Positions 9,481-17,539 of a DNA stretch of 47,372 nt are shown here, in pieces; the stretch's first letter is position 1; every line of letters starts with the position of its first letter. The position numbers and the translations under genes are program-made. The notes beneath the pieces were generated by a model. That model was not told the origin of the DNA and searched no databases. It was given only the letters and a program-made list of their open reading frames with translations. This DNA is from Vibrio splendidus 12E03 (GTDB taxonomy: Bacteria > Pseudomonadota > Gammaproteobacteria > Enterobacterales > Vibrionaceae): assembly GCF_000272105.2 (NCBI RefSeq), contig NZ_AJZD02000309.1, forward strand, positions 1 through 47,372. Reading direction: 5' to 3'.

Positions 9481-10918
9481 AAGACGTTACCCTTGTTTCG
9501 ATTTGGTTGTTTTTGTTCTGTTGTTCAATGAAGTAACGACGCAACATATTTGCCGCCGACAATGAACGGTATTCTTGGCTTGCACGGAAATCAGATAGCG
9601 GTTCAAAGTCGTTATACAGTTCTTGCATCGCTAACTTAATATTAGCGTCTGTCCATGGTTTGCCTAATAACGTATTTTCACAACGGGTTGCGCGCTTAGG
9701 CGTTGCAGCCATACCACCAAAGGCGATACGAGCGTGTGTTACCTTGCCATCTTCAATTTGAATATCGAACGCACCACATACTGCAGAGATGTCATCGTCT
9801 AAACGTTTAGACAGTTTGTAAGCGCGGAAGCTGTCGTTGGTTGGTTTAGGGATGATGATTTGTTCAATGAACTCACTCTCTTTCTGCGCCGTCACCTTGT
9901 AGCTGATGAAATAATCTTCGATCGGCATGATGCGTGACTCATCACCACAGCGTAGTTTGATTTTCGCATTAAGAGCAATCAGTAAGGGAGGCGTATCACC
10001 GATAGGTGAGGCGTTGGCAACATTACCGCCGATGGTGCCTTGGTTACGTACTTGCAGCGAAGCAAAGCGGTGTAACAGTTCACCAAAATCTGGGTAGTGT
10101 TTTTTCAGTAGTGAGTAAGAGTCACTGATTGGAAGGTTGGCACCAATGATTAAGTCGGTGTCTGTCTCTTCACATACCTTCATGTCTTCAACAAGGTTTA
10201 CGCTGATCAGTGTTTCTATCTCGCGGTGGAACTGCGTCACTTCCAGTGCTAAATCCGTGCCGCCAGCTACCAGCTTAGCGTTGGGATGCGCTTGAAAAAG
10301 CTTGGCCAACTCATCCGTACTTTTCGGGGAAAAAGCGGTGAGGTGACCAAGGCGTAGGTTGGCTTCGGTGTCTTGAATATCTTCTAGCTTCTTGATGGTG
10401 TTGCGTTCAAGTTCAGCAAATTGGTCGATCAAAGGTTGATCTGTTGAAAGCGACATCGCGGCATCAACAATAGGTCGGTAGCCTGTACAGCGACATAGGT
10501 TACCCGCCAGTGATTCCATGACATCTTCTTTGCTCGCATCGGGTTTGTTCTTGCCTAGCGCGAACATTGACATGATGAAGCCCGGCGTGCAGTAACCACA
10601 TTGTGAACCGTGAAAATCAACCACAGCTTTCTGTACAGGGTGCAGTGACTTATCTCGGTTTTGTAGATCTTCTACTGTGATTAGCTGTTTTCCGTGCAGC
10701 GCTGAAACGAACGTAAGGCAAGAGTTCACCGAGCGGTATTGCAACTGTCCATCAACCACTTCACCGAGAACTACCGTACATGCACCACAGTCACCCGACC
10801 CACAACCTTCTTTTGTACCCGTTTTATTAACCTTAGTACGAAGGTAGTTGAGCACTGTCATATTTGGCGACAGATTATCTTCACGTCTTATTTCCTGATT
10901 GAGCAAAAAAGTAATCAA
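9473..10918 (-). CDS. xdhA: Xanthine dehydrogenase FeS/FAD subunit
   Basis: This 481-residue subunit carries the electron chain of xanthine dehydrogenase. The N-terminal plant-type 2Fe-2S domain has CGSGDCGACTVVLG, and the second cluster domain has CGYCTPGFIMS and LCRCTGYRPIV. The C-terminal FAD domain shows AKLVAGGTDLALEV and GGNVANASPIGDTPP. It receives electrons from the XdhB molybdenum site and passes them to NAD. The start is a TTG at 10918, supported by AAGGAGGTCTC just upstream; no ATG is better placed. It is the first gene of the operon, and the 454 bases before it hold several candidate operators. Confidence 0.94.
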   Translation of the reverse strand: MITFLLNQEIRREDNLSPNMTVLNYLRTKVNKTGTKEGCGSGDCGACTVVLGEVVDGQLQYRSVNSCLTFVSALHGKQLITVEDLQNRDKSLHPVQKAVVDFHGSQCGYCTPGFIMSMFALGKNKPDASKEDVMESLAGNLCRCTGYRPIVDAAMSLSTDQPLIDQFAELERNTIKKLEDIQDTEANLRLGHLTAFSPKSTDELAKLFQAHPNAKLVAGGTDLALEVTQFHREIETLISVNLVEDMKVCEETDTDLIIGANLPISDSYSLLKKHYPDFGELLHRFASLQVRNQGTIGGNVANASPIGDTPPLLIALNAKIKLRCGDESRIMPIEDYFISYKVTAQKESEFIEQIIIPKPTNDSFRAYKLSKRLDDDISAVCGAFDIQIEDGKVTHARIAFGGMAATPKRATRCENTLLGKPWTDANIKLAMQELYNDFEPLSDFRASQEYRSLSAANMLRRYFIEQQNKNNQIETRVTSYV

Positions 10919-10960
10919 GAGACCTCCTTGTAAATCGACATATTTCCATGTGTATTCTTT

Positions 10961-11003
10961 TTGACTTCTAGGTCAATAATTATCCATCCTGACCCTGTGG
11001 TCA
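10961..11003. promoter_or_regulatory. Two TGAC-type dyads in the xdhA promoter region
   Basis: TTGAC-TTCTAG-GTCAA lies at 10961-10976 and TGACC-CTGT-GGTCA at 10990-11003. Both are perfect inverted repeats with the same half-site, and their centres are 28 bases apart, near three helical turns. They lie 43-85 bases upstream of the TTG start of xdhA. On the minus strand each contains a TTGACC that could act as a -35 box. They are candidate operator or activator sites for a dimeric regulator; which one is unknown. Confidence 0.5.
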
Positions 11004-11045
11004 ACTATTTATTTACAAAAATGCAACAAATAGTCTCGTCGGATG

Positions 11046-11057
11046 ATTGTGTACAAT
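11046..11057. promoter_or_regulatory. Candidate GntR (FCD) operator upstream of xdhA
   Basis: ATTGT-GT-ACAAT is a perfect 5+5 inverted repeat of the TTGTNNACAA type bound by FCD-subfamily GntR proteins. A related TGTATACAA is found at 11140-11148, and TTGTATACA lies in front of the regulator gene itself. Confidence 0.55.
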
Positions 11058-11139
11058 TTAATTTTGACTATAGTTGTCTGTTTTATAAGGAGTTGAGTTG
11101 AAGGTGAATAGTTTTTTGGTGTGAATGAATTGATAGCTA

Positions 11140-11148
11140 TGTATACAA
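11140..11148. promoter_or_regulatory. Second candidate GntR operator
   Basis: TGTATACAA at 11140-11148 contains the palindrome TGTATACA. It lies about 90 bases from the site at 11046, between the regulator's terminator and the xdhA promoter, so looping between the two is possible. Confidence 0.4.
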
Positions 11149-11278
11149 GATAAAGGCAGGGTTTATGGCACTGTTGGAAGTAATTCTGTAGAGGCTAAGA
11201 TCGTTGTTGAGGGCAGAATAGACAGTATTTTTAGATGGATGTGAGTCGATCGTCGTATTTGTTTTTAGAGGAGAGGGC

Positions 11279-11315
11279 ACAAAAAAGAGAAGTAAACGCA
11301 GAGGCTTACTTCTCT
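11279..11315 (-). terminator. Rho-independent terminator after the GntR gene (minus strand)
   Basis: AGAGAAGTAA (11286-11295) and TTACTTCTCT (11306-11315) pair perfectly over 10 bases. On the minus strand the hairpin is followed by TTTTTT. It separates the regulator from the xdh operon. A further 7-base inverted repeat GTTAACA/TGTTAAC lies at 11324-11343, just before it in the direction of transcription. Confidence 0.8.
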
Positions 11316-11372
11316 CCAATTCTGTTAACAAAAAGTTGTTAACGGATGGTTATTAAGCGCTTGTTGAATCGT

Positions 11373-12107
11373 CTATGACTTGCTCTTAAGCAGATCTGAG
11401 AACACGACATGCAGATCACTAGAAGCTGTGCTGCTGTCTAGGTTGAGCTTCGAACGAATGTGGCTTAAATGCTCTCGCATTAGGTCAACGGCTTGCTCTT
11501 CATCGCCAGACTCTATCGCATCCAGCAATCCTTCATGCTCATCCAAAGAGCAGTTTGAGTGGCTACCGGTTTCATACTGGGCAATAAGCAGAGAGGTTTG
11601 CGATACCAAGCTGCGTTGGAAAGCCAGCAGTGGCGCGTTCTCAGCCATTTCAGCCAGTTTGATGTGGAACTCACCAGATAAACGTAAGCCAGAACCATAG
11701 TCACCTTGGTCAAAGGCGCAGTTCTCTTTCGCGACCAGTTTTCTACACTCGTCGATTTGGGCTTTGGTTGCGTTTTTAACCGCTAGCTCAGTGATAGCAA
11801 TTTCCATCACTTCACGTGCTTTAAATATCTGCTTGGCTTCGTCTACTGTTGGGGCTGCAATCACAGCACCTCGGTTAGGACGGATCACCACAACTTGTTC
11901 TAAGGAGAGGCGCAGCAAGGCACGGCGGATAATAGTACGGCTAACGCCAAAGATTTCTGCTAGTGCTTCTTCGCTTAATTTCGTGGCTGGTGGCAGCCTT
12001 TGTTCTAGTATCGCGTCGAAGATATGGCAGTAAACAACATCGTCTTGAGTCTGGCCTGTTACTTTCGTTTTTACACCTTTGGAGACAGAGTTTTTGAGAA
12101 CTGTCAT
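11373..12107 (-). CDS. GntR family regulator, FCD subfamily
   Basis: This 244-residue protein has an N-terminal winged helix of GntR type (about residues 22-90; LSEEALAEIFGVSRTIIRRALLRL is split across the recognition helices) and an all-helical FCD effector domain (about 95-220) with the metal-binding type pattern ending in MREHLSHI. FCD regulators usually repress a nearby catabolic operon and let go when an organic acid or pathway intermediate binds. It is directly upstream of xdhA on the same strand, separated by a terminator. TTGTATACAA-like sites occur both in front of this gene and in front of xdhA, so control of purine catabolism plus autoregulation is the likely role. The ligand is unknown. 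Confidence 0.88.
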   Translation of the reverse strand: MTVLKNSVSKGVKTKVTGQTQDDVVYCHIFDAILEQRLPPATKLSEEALAEIFGVSRTIIRRALLRLSLEQVVVIRPNRGAVIAAPTVDEAKQIFKAREVMEIAITELAVKNATKAQIDECRKLVAKENCAFDQGDYGSGLRLSGEFHIKLAEMAENAPLLAFQRSLVSQTSLLIAQYETGSHSNCSLDEHEGLLDAIESGDEEQAVDLMREHLSHIRSKLNLDSSTASSDLHVVFSDLLKSKS

Positions 12108-12172
12108 AGAGATAAGGACCCTTGTTTAGTCGAGTTGGCTTGGTCGAGAATAATTCATGAGTATTACTCTAT

Positions 12173-12195
12173 ATTGTATACATTTATCTATACAA
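12173..12195. promoter_or_regulatory. Candidate autoregulatory GntR operator
   Basis: ATTGTATACAT lies at 12173-12183, followed closely by CTATACAAT, a second partial copy. The core matches the sites in front of xdhA. It is 66 bases upstream of the regulator's start codon, a fitting place for autorepression. Confidence 0.5.
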
Positions 12196-12301
12196 TGCCA
12201 CTAGATGAAAGTGCGATGCACGCTTATTTGTTAATGACTTATAACATTTAGTTTGCAGGGAACTGTGTGCGATCTAGAGCTTTAAGTCATTCTCCCTAAA
12301 A

Positions 12302-12988
12302 CTAGACGCGATTATCGCCGCAGCTGTATGCCACGATCTGGCTGATTTCGCTGAGGCTACGACCTGATTGCTGCTGCCATTCGTTGAAAGCCTTACTCGC
12401 CGCGACTTGTGCTCGCTTGGTGTTACGACCGCTATCTACCACATCGGTGCTGCGTAGGTGCGCTTCAACGTCCGATGACAAGATGAAGGTATCTTTGCCC
12501 ATTTGGCGTAAGGTGTAAGCGCCAGTATTACCACCTAATCGCTTGCCGTGTTTTTTTAGGTAATCCCAAAGTTCGGTGATGCGTTCTGATGGCCAGTCGG
12601 CAACCATTTGTGAGAATGAATCGGCTTCGCGCTTGGCATTATGAATCATGGTGGCATTGGCAGGGATAGTCATCACCTTAGTAAGGTGACGAATAATGCG
12701 CGGGTCTTGCGCTTTCTGCTCCCACATCTCGTTCGGTAGCATTAGCATTTTTTCGATGTCGAATTCAAAGAACACTTCTTCGAATTGCGGCCATTTCTTT
12801 CTCACCACATTCCACGAAATACCACATTGGAATACCTTTTCGGTAAAGGCGGCTAGCCAACGATCGTCGGTGATTTGCGATAGCTCAGCTTGTGAAAGGG
12901 GCGCACGAACAATCTTTTCGAGTTCTGCTGCTCCGCCTTTACGGTGAGCCGCACGTTGATAAATAGTGTCGAATTTTTCTTGGGTCAT
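12302..12988 (-). CDS. DNA-3-methyladenine glycosylase I-like protein
   Basis: The protein belongs to the methyladenine glycosylase (Tag) superfamily, a helix-hairpin-helix type fold that removes alkylated bases from DNA. The match is clearest at residues 40-75 of the frame, where FTEKVFQCGISWNVVRKKWP lines up with the Tag catalytic-pocket helix including its glutamate. The zinc-binding cysteine and histidines of E. coli Tag are not seen: the N-terminus begins TQEKFDTIYQRAA with no early cysteine. Substrate range may therefore differ from true Tag. The ATG at 12988 gives 228 residues; a TTG at 13000 is an alternative. It follows the HD gene by 63 bases on the same strand and may share its transcript. 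Confidence 0.8.
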   Translation of the reverse strand: MTQEKFDTIYQRAAHRKGGAAELEKIVRAPLSQAELSQITDDRWLAAFTEKVFQCGISWNVVRKKWPQFEEVFFEFDIEKMLMLPNEMWEQKAQDPRIIRHLTKVMTIPANATMIHNAKREADSFSQMVADWPSERITELWDYLKKHGKRLGGNTGAYTLRQMGKDTFILSSDVEAHLRSTDVVDSGRNTKRAQVAASKAFNEWQQQSGRSLSEISQIVAYSCGDNRV

Positions 12989-13051
12989 TGGAGGTTCCAA
13001 ACTAAAGCAATTCTTTATGATATGGGGACTAATTTCTATATGAAAAGGAGC

Positions 13052-13678
13052 TTAAGCTTCTGTCGCTAATTGAGCGAGAAAACCACGCATGTAGTCGGTG
13101 CGCTTGTTAGCTTCTAATTTGGCGGATTCTGTATTCATGGTTTCAGCCAGCTTGAACAGTTTCACGTAGAAATGGTCGACACTGTAATTCTTGTCATTCA
13201 AGTCACGCTGCTTGGCGAACGGGTCTTCGTGGTTATAAAGCTCTGCGTTAAAGCTTTGACCAACGTATAGGCAGCGAGCAATGCCAATCGCACCGAGAGA
13301 ATCTAGGCGGTCAGCATCTTGAACAATCTGTGCTTCCAAGGTTTCTGGTGTGATGTTGGCGCTGTAGCTGTGCGTGACAATCGCATGATGGATCTCGTCG
13401 AGATAAGACGCCGGATACTCGATAGATTTGAGGTAAGAGATCGCCTTGTCTGCTGCCATTTGCGAGCTTTTGGCTCTGTCTGGGTGATTCTTAGGAAAGG
13501 TGAAGCAGTCATGAAGATAAGCGGCAGGCAGAACGACTTCAAGCTTAGCTTGTTCTTGAGTACATAAAGCCTTGGCAGTTTTGACTACGCGCTTAATATG
13601 GCTGATGTCGTGCGCTGCATCTTGTGTCATCTCTTGCTGTGCAAAATCAAGCAGTTGGCTTTCAAATTTTTCTATCAC
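13052..13678 (-). CDS. HD domain phosphohydrolase (YedJ-like)
   Basis: This 208-residue cytoplasmic protein carries the HD metal site. HDISHIKRVV near residue 23 gives the first H, AAYLHDCF near residue 53 gives the HD pair, and IVQDADRLDSLGAIGIAR near residue 140 supplies the last aspartate. The order and spacing match the YedJ/YfbR-like HD proteins that hydrolyse phosphate esters or nucleotides. The true substrate is unknown. It lies 63 bases upstream of the glycosylase gene on the same strand and downstream of the HAD terminator, so these two genes probably form one unit. Its neighbours suggest nucleotide or DNA upkeep, but that is inference. Confidence 0.87.
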   Translation of the reverse strand: MIEKFESQLLDFAQQEMTQDAAHDISHIKRVVKTAKALCTQEQAKLEVVLPAAYLHDCFTFPKNHPDRAKSSQMAADKAISYLKSIEYPASYLDEIHHAIVTHSYSANITPETLEAQIVQDADRLDSLGAIGIARCLYVGQSFNAELYNHEDPFAKQRDLNDKNYSVDHFYVKLFKLAETMNTESAKLEANKRTDYMRGFLAQLATEA

Positions 13679-13783
13679 GCGTCTCTTTCTCCATTATCAA
13701 TATTGCTTCTCGATTTCCATCGTTTCACATCGACTTTAACAGTTTCAAGCGCGAGTTTTTATCTTTTATAAAAGGAATACCCA

Positions 13784-13808
13784 CAAAAAAACCGACTCTG
13801 TGAGTCGG
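13784..13808 (-). terminator. Rho-independent terminator after the HAD gene (minus strand)
   Basis: CCGACTC (13792-13798) and GAGTCGG (13802-13808) pair. On the minus strand the hairpin runs into seven T residues. Confidence 0.85.
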
Positions 13809-13863
13809 CTTAATAGAAAGGTTATTCTGTGTTGATTAAAGCGTTATCAACGGTAATCAGAGC

Positions 13864-14523
13864 TTATGCGGCGGCCTGTTGTAGCTGCGCCAATACATGA
13901 TGCAGCGATGGGCTGATCGTGTGGCCAAGCGCTTTTACTTCTTCGCAAGGTTCAACCAAATCTGGAATTTGGAAGCTGATCATGTTCGCTGCCATTGATG
14001 CACGAATACCGTTGTTTGAGTCTTCAAACGCTAGGCAGGTTTCAGGTGCAACACCTAAGCGTTCTGCCGCTAGCAGGTAGATCTCTGGGTGAGGCTTTCC
14101 GTGAGTCACTTCGCAGCCTGTGCTTAACGAGGTGAAGTACGAATCTAGGCCAGCCAGCTCAAGTTTCTTCTTTGCGATATCAAGCTGAGTGGAGGTCGCG
14201 ACCGCAATTGGAATGCTGTTTGATTTTAGCCATTCAAGCAACTCAATCACGCCGTCTTTTACCGGGATTGCTTGGTTTTTAACGATTGCACTGTAGCGCG
14301 TGCGCCATTCGTTATTCAGCGCTGGGTAGTCTAGGTTTTCACCGTAGCCATTTCGAAAAATCTGTTCGATGGTTTTTGCGTTACAGCCAATGATGCCTAG
14401 GTAGACATCTTGCAAAAACGGAACACCTTGCGCGTGACATGCTTCTTCAAAAACCTGCATACAAAGTCGCTCGGTGTCGAGCAGCAGTCCATCCATATCA
14501 AAAATAGCAGCTTGAAAATTCAT
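13864..14523 (-). CDS. HAD family phosphatase (beta-phosphoglucomutase-like)
   Basis: This 219-residue protein has the four HAD motifs: FDMDGLLLDTE near residue 8 (nucleophile and acid/base aspartates), ATSTQ near residue 109 (motif II), GKPHPEIYL near 140 (motif III lysine) and FEDSNNGIRAS near 163 (motif IV). A helical cap follows motif I, as in the beta-phosphoglucomutase and YniC/YqaB group that hydrolyses sugar phosphates. The substrate cannot be fixed. It is a single-gene unit with its own terminator at 13784. The divergent gene across a 411-base gap is a dicarboxylate transporter, which gives no functional hint. Confidence 0.88.
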   Translation of the reverse strand: MNFQAAIFDMDGLLLDTERLCMQVFEEACHAQGVPFLQDVYLGIIGCNAKTIEQIFRNGYGENLDYPALNNEWRTRYSAIVKNQAIPVKDGVIELLEWLKSNSIPIAVATSTQLDIAKKKLELAGLDSYFTSLSTGCEVTHGKPHPEIYLLAAERLGVAPETCLAFEDSNNGIRASMAANMISFQIPDLVEPCEEVKALGHTISPSLHHVLAQLQQAAA

Positions 14524-14934
14524 ATACGTGGTTCTTTCTGTGTTGTCGTCGTGAGGGAGGGTATTTTGACATAGTGTCTAGTGATAGGCGAGTCAGCGTT
14601 CAGTAAGAATGTATCCAATCGGCTCGGTAATATGCTTCTGAATGACTTGAAATGTGATTGGTTGTGGTTGGAATAATATCGTCCAGTTATGAGCCTGATA
14701 TTTTATAGGCCATCTAGATCTAACAGAAACAATTATGATTATTCCACATAACAAACCGAGCTTGTGTGTCTTGCTTCTTATTACATTTCATAAACTTACA
14801 GGTCGGTTTGCGTGACCATAATCTTATAAAAAACAATTAACGGGAGCCTGCAACCATAGTGTGACCAATCAATAAGTAAATGGCTGAGCTTAGGGAGAAA
14901 ATAACATTAGTCCACATTTTTAGCAGGGTTGCTT
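14524..14934. other. 411-base divergent intergenic region
   Basis: This gap lies between the HAD gene (minus) and the Dcu transporter (plus) and must hold both promoters. I see no gene in it. AAATGTGATT near 14650 and TGTGACC near 14861 are weak half-matches to a CRP site, too poor to call. AAACCGA (14753-14759) and TCGGTTT (14803-14809) form a long-loop inverted repeat of unknown meaning. Confidence 0.5.
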
Positions 14935-16263
14935 ATGTTGTATTTTGAATTTCTATTTTTATTAGTCGTCCTTTATATCGGGTCTCGGTATGGCGGTATT
15001 GGCTTAGGTGTTGTTTCTGGTATTGGTTTGGTCATCGAGGTGTTTGTCTTCAAGATGCCACCAACATCGCCACCTGTCACCGTAATGTTGATCATTCTCG
15101 CCGTTGTGACTTGTGCTTCGATTTTAGAAGCGGCTGGTGGTTTGAAATACATGTTGCAAGTCGCGGAAAGGGTGCTGAGAAAGAACCCGAAACGCGTCAC
15201 CTTGATAGCACCGTTCGTGACTTACTCGATGACTTTCCTATTGGGTACTGGCCACGCGGTTTACTCAATCATGCCAATCATTGGCGATGTTGCGTTGAAG
15301 AATGGTATTCGTCCTGAGCGTCCAATGGCAGCGGCATCAGTGGCGTCTCAGCTAGCGATTACGGCTTCTCCAATCTCGGCTGCAGTGGTGTATTACCTCG
15401 CGCAACTTTCCGATGTCCAACACTCCATTACTCTGCTTTCCATTTTGATGGTGACGGTTCCTGCAACGCTGTTCGGCACACTTTTACTTTCTCTGTATAG
15501 TTTGAAACGTGGTAAAGAGCTGAACGATGATCCTGAATACCAAGCGCGCCTAAAAGATCCTGAGTGGAAAAAGCGCATCGAAAGCACCACGGCGACGTCT
15601 TTGGATGAAGTGCTGCCAACTTCGGCTCGTAATGCAGTATTGATTTTCCTGTTGTCGATTGTCGTGATCGTTATCGTGGCGATGGTGCCTGAGATCAGAA
15701 CCATCGTAGACGGCGACAAACCAATCAAGATGTCGGTGATCATCCAAATGATGATGCTCTGCTTCGGCGGTATCATCTTGCTGGCAACTAAAACTGATCC
15801 GCGTGACGTGCCAAATGGTGTGGTATTTAAATCAGGTATGGTGGCAGCAATTGCTATCTTCGGTATCGCATGGATGTCGGATACTTACTTCCAATACGCA
15901 ATGCCTCAGTTCAAATCTGGCATCGTGGAAATGGTGACCAACTACCCATGGACGTTCGCACTAGCGTTATTCATCGTATCGGTTGTGGTGAACTCTCAAG
16001 CAGCAACTGCACGTATGATGCTACCGGTTGGCCTTGGCTTAGGATTAGACCCAGCCCTGCTTATCGGCTTGATGCCAGCGGTTTACGGCTACTTCTTCAT
16101 CCCGAACTACCCATCAGATATCGCAACAGTAAACTTCGATGTTTCTGGCACCACCAAGATTGGTAAGTGGTACTTCAACCACTCATTCATGTCGGTGGGT
16201 TTAATCGGTGTAGTAGGTGCATGTTGTTTGGGTTATGCGCTAGCACAGATTTTTATCGCTTAA
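14935..16263 (+). CDS. Anaerobic C4-dicarboxylate transporter, DcuA/DcuB family
   Basis: This is an inner-membrane carrier of 442 residues with about ten to twelve hydrophobic segments. It is similar in length and local sequence to E. coli DcuA and DcuB, which exchange fumarate, malate or aspartate for succinate in low oxygen. Shared stretches include GTGHAVYSIMPIIGDVA, KNGIRPERPMA, FVVNSQAA-like VVNSQAATARMML, and the C-terminal PNYPSD with FDVSGTTKIG. I chose the ATG at 14935 because AGGG lies 8 bases upstream; a TTG at 14929 is an alternative. A strong bidirectional terminator follows at 16281. DcuA and DcuB cannot be told apart safely. Confidence 0.9.
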   Translation: MLYFEFLFLLVVLYIGSRYGGIGLGVVSGIGLVIEVFVFKMPPTSPPVTVMLIILAVVTCASILEAAGGLKYMLQVAERVLRKNPKRVTLIAPFVTYSMTFLLGTGHAVYSIMPIIGDVALKNGIRPERPMAAASVASQLAITASPISAAVVYYLAQLSDVQHSITLLSILMVTVPATLFGTLLLSLYSLKRGKELNDDPEYQARLKDPEWKKRIESTTATSLDEVLPTSARNAVLIFLLSIVVIVIVAMVPEIRTIVDGDKPIKMSVIIQMMMLCFGGIILLATKTDPRDVPNGVVFKSGMVAAIAIFGIAWMSDTYFQYAMPQFKSGIVEMVTNYPWTFALALFIVSVVVNSQAATARMMLPVGLGLGLDPALLIGLMPAVYGYFFIPNYPSDIATVNFDVSGTTKIGKWYFNHSFMSVGLIGVVGACCLGYALAQIFIA

Positions 16264-16279
16264 TGTATTAGCTAAATAA

Positions 16280-16319
16280 CAAACAAAAACAGCGCCTGAA
16301 TTGGCGTTGTTTTTGTTTC
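16280..16319 (+). terminator. Terminator after dcu, left bracket of the sugar cluster
   Basis: A 16-base stem (16281-16296 with 16303-16318, one G-U pair) has a run of A on one side and T on the other, so it can work on both strands. Its core ACAGCGCCTGAATTGGCG is nearly repeated at 21331, on the far side of the sugar cluster. Confidence 0.85.
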
Positions 16320-16368
16320 TGACGCTTGAAAAGGTATGTGAATTAAGTAAAAGGCAATTTAGATCAAA

Positions 16369-16390
16369 ATATTAGCTAATATTATTAGTT
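16369..16390. promoter_or_regulatory. LacI-type operator upstream of galM
   Basis: A 22-base sequence whose last 20 bases are ATTAGCTAATATTATTAGTT. It contains TTAGCTAA, a palindromic half-operator, and a second TTAGTT half-site. The same 22 bases occur at 18717-18738. It lies 54-75 bases upstream of the galM start, so it probably overlaps the promoter. Confidence 0.75.
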
Positions 16391-16443
16391 GTAAGTGGGG
16401 TAGTGGTGATATAACGCTATTTTTGTGAGACGAAGAGGCACTA

Positions 16444-17508
16444 ATGATTACTAACTTTGAGCAATTAGAGCAAGACATGGCATCCACTCCATCGTTTGAT
16501 GGTCAGTTAGCTAAACTGGTCCACCTCAAGAACAGCAATGGAATGAGTGTATCCTTCATGGATATTGGAGCTACTTGGCTGAGTTGTTCTATGCCAGTGA
16601 ATGAAGTAGCTCGAGAGGTGTTACTTCGCTCACCCAATATGGCTGAACATATGGATCAGAGCTCTTATTTTGGTGCGATTGTTGGGCGTTTTGCAAACCG
16701 TATCGCTAAAGGCCAATTCGAACTTGAAGGGAAGCGCTACCAACTCGGGGTTAATAATGGTGAAAACTCATTACATGGTGGAGTAGAGGGCTTTGATAAA
16801 AAGCGTTGGAGCATTGTTGAACAAAGTGCACAAAAGGTAGTGTTTACTCTTCATACCAAAGATGGTGATCAAGGGTATCCGGGTAATCTTGGTGTCAAAG
16901 TTACCTATTCTCTAACGGATGACAACCAAGTATTTATTTCTTATGAAGCCAATACTGATAAGACTTGCCCCGTTAACTTAACCAATCATGCTTACTTTAA
17001 TTTGGCTGGTGAGGCTTCTGGTTCGAAAAGCTTGGATCATGTATTGCAGTTGAGTTCAGGCCATTATTTACCGACAGATCAAGGCTTAATACCAACGGGA
17101 GAAATAAAGGCGGTTAAGGATACGAGTTTTGATTTTTCACACGCAAAGCTCATTGGGCGGGATTTTCTGACTGAGTCGGACCAGAAAATGGCTGGTGGCT
17201 ATGATCATGCTTTTGTGTTTCAGCCTGAAGTGACCGATGGAGAGTCGGTTGCAGCGGTTCTGGTTGCACCTGCAAAAGAAGTCGTGATGAAGGTAAAAAC
17301 GACGAAGCCTGCTATTCAGTTTTATTCGGGTAACTTTCTAGCAGGGACGCCTGGTAAGAGTAAAAATTATGAGTTGTACGATGGTCTTTGCTTAGAAACC
17401 CAATATTTTCCAGATGGTCCTAATAAGCCAGAATGGGGACCTAACCGCGGGCTCCTGAAGTCTGGAGAGCTTTATCAACATCAGACGGTTTATCAGTTTA
17501 AGTTTTAG
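16444..17508 (+). CDS. galM: Aldose 1-epimerase (galactose mutarotase)
   Basis: This 354-residue cytoplasmic enzyme interconverts alpha and beta anomers of galactose, glucose or similar sugars. Family marks are VGRFANRIAKG near residues 80-90, NNGENSLHGG and the catalytic histidine region LTNHAYFNLAG near 180, GGYDHAFVF near 255, and the C-terminal CLETQYFPDGPN with the catalytic glutamate. The length fits GalM. It is convergent with the LacI gene, with a hairpin between them. An identical 22-base operator in front of this gene and the glycosidase gene ties them to one regulon. In this setting it likely handles the sugar freed by that glycosidase. No galactokinase or transferase is nearby. 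Confidence 0.93.
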   Translation: MITNFEQLEQDMASTPSFDGQLAKLVHLKNSNGMSVSFMDIGATWLSCSMPVNEVAREVLLRSPNMAEHMDQSSYFGAIVGRFANRIAKGQFELEGKRYQLGVNNGENSLHGGVEGFDKKRWSIVEQSAQKVVFTLHTKDGDQGYPGNLGVKVTYSLTDDNQVFISYEANTDKTCPVNLTNHAYFNLAGEASGSKSLDHVLQLSSGHYLPTDQGLIPTGEIKAVKDTSFDFSHAKLIGRDFLTESDQKMAGGYDHAFVFQPEVTDGESVAAVLVAPAKEVVMKVKTTKPAIQFYSGNFLAGTPGKSKNYELYDGLCLETQYFPDGPNKPEWGPNRGLLKSGELYQHQTVYQFKF

Positions 17509-17520
17509 GCCCTAACTATT

Positions 17521-17539
17521 GGTGGGCTATGTGCCCACC
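17521..17539. terminator. Hairpin between convergent galM and lacI-type gene
   Basis: GGTGGGC (17521-17527) and GCCCACC (17533-17539) pair around TATGT. The hairpin overlaps the stop codon of the LacI gene and has no clear T run on either strand, so a terminator role is only tentative. Confidence 0.35.

Noticed and set aside
11137..11331. 64-residue open frame on the minus strand in the xdhA control region
   Set aside because: It starts with TTG, has no ribosome site, overlaps the regulator's terminator and shows no protein-like pattern.
10919..11372. Purine riboswitch before xdhA
   Set aside because: I found no three-way junction or conserved core; the dyads and GntR-like sites explain the region better.
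14735..14815. 26-residue open frame upstream of the dcu gene
   Set aside because: No ribosome site and no sign of conservation; short frames like this are expected by chance.
14640..14875. CRP-like half sites (AAATGTGATT, TGTGACC)
   Set aside because: Only one half of the consensus is matched in each, with no proper second half at the right spacing.
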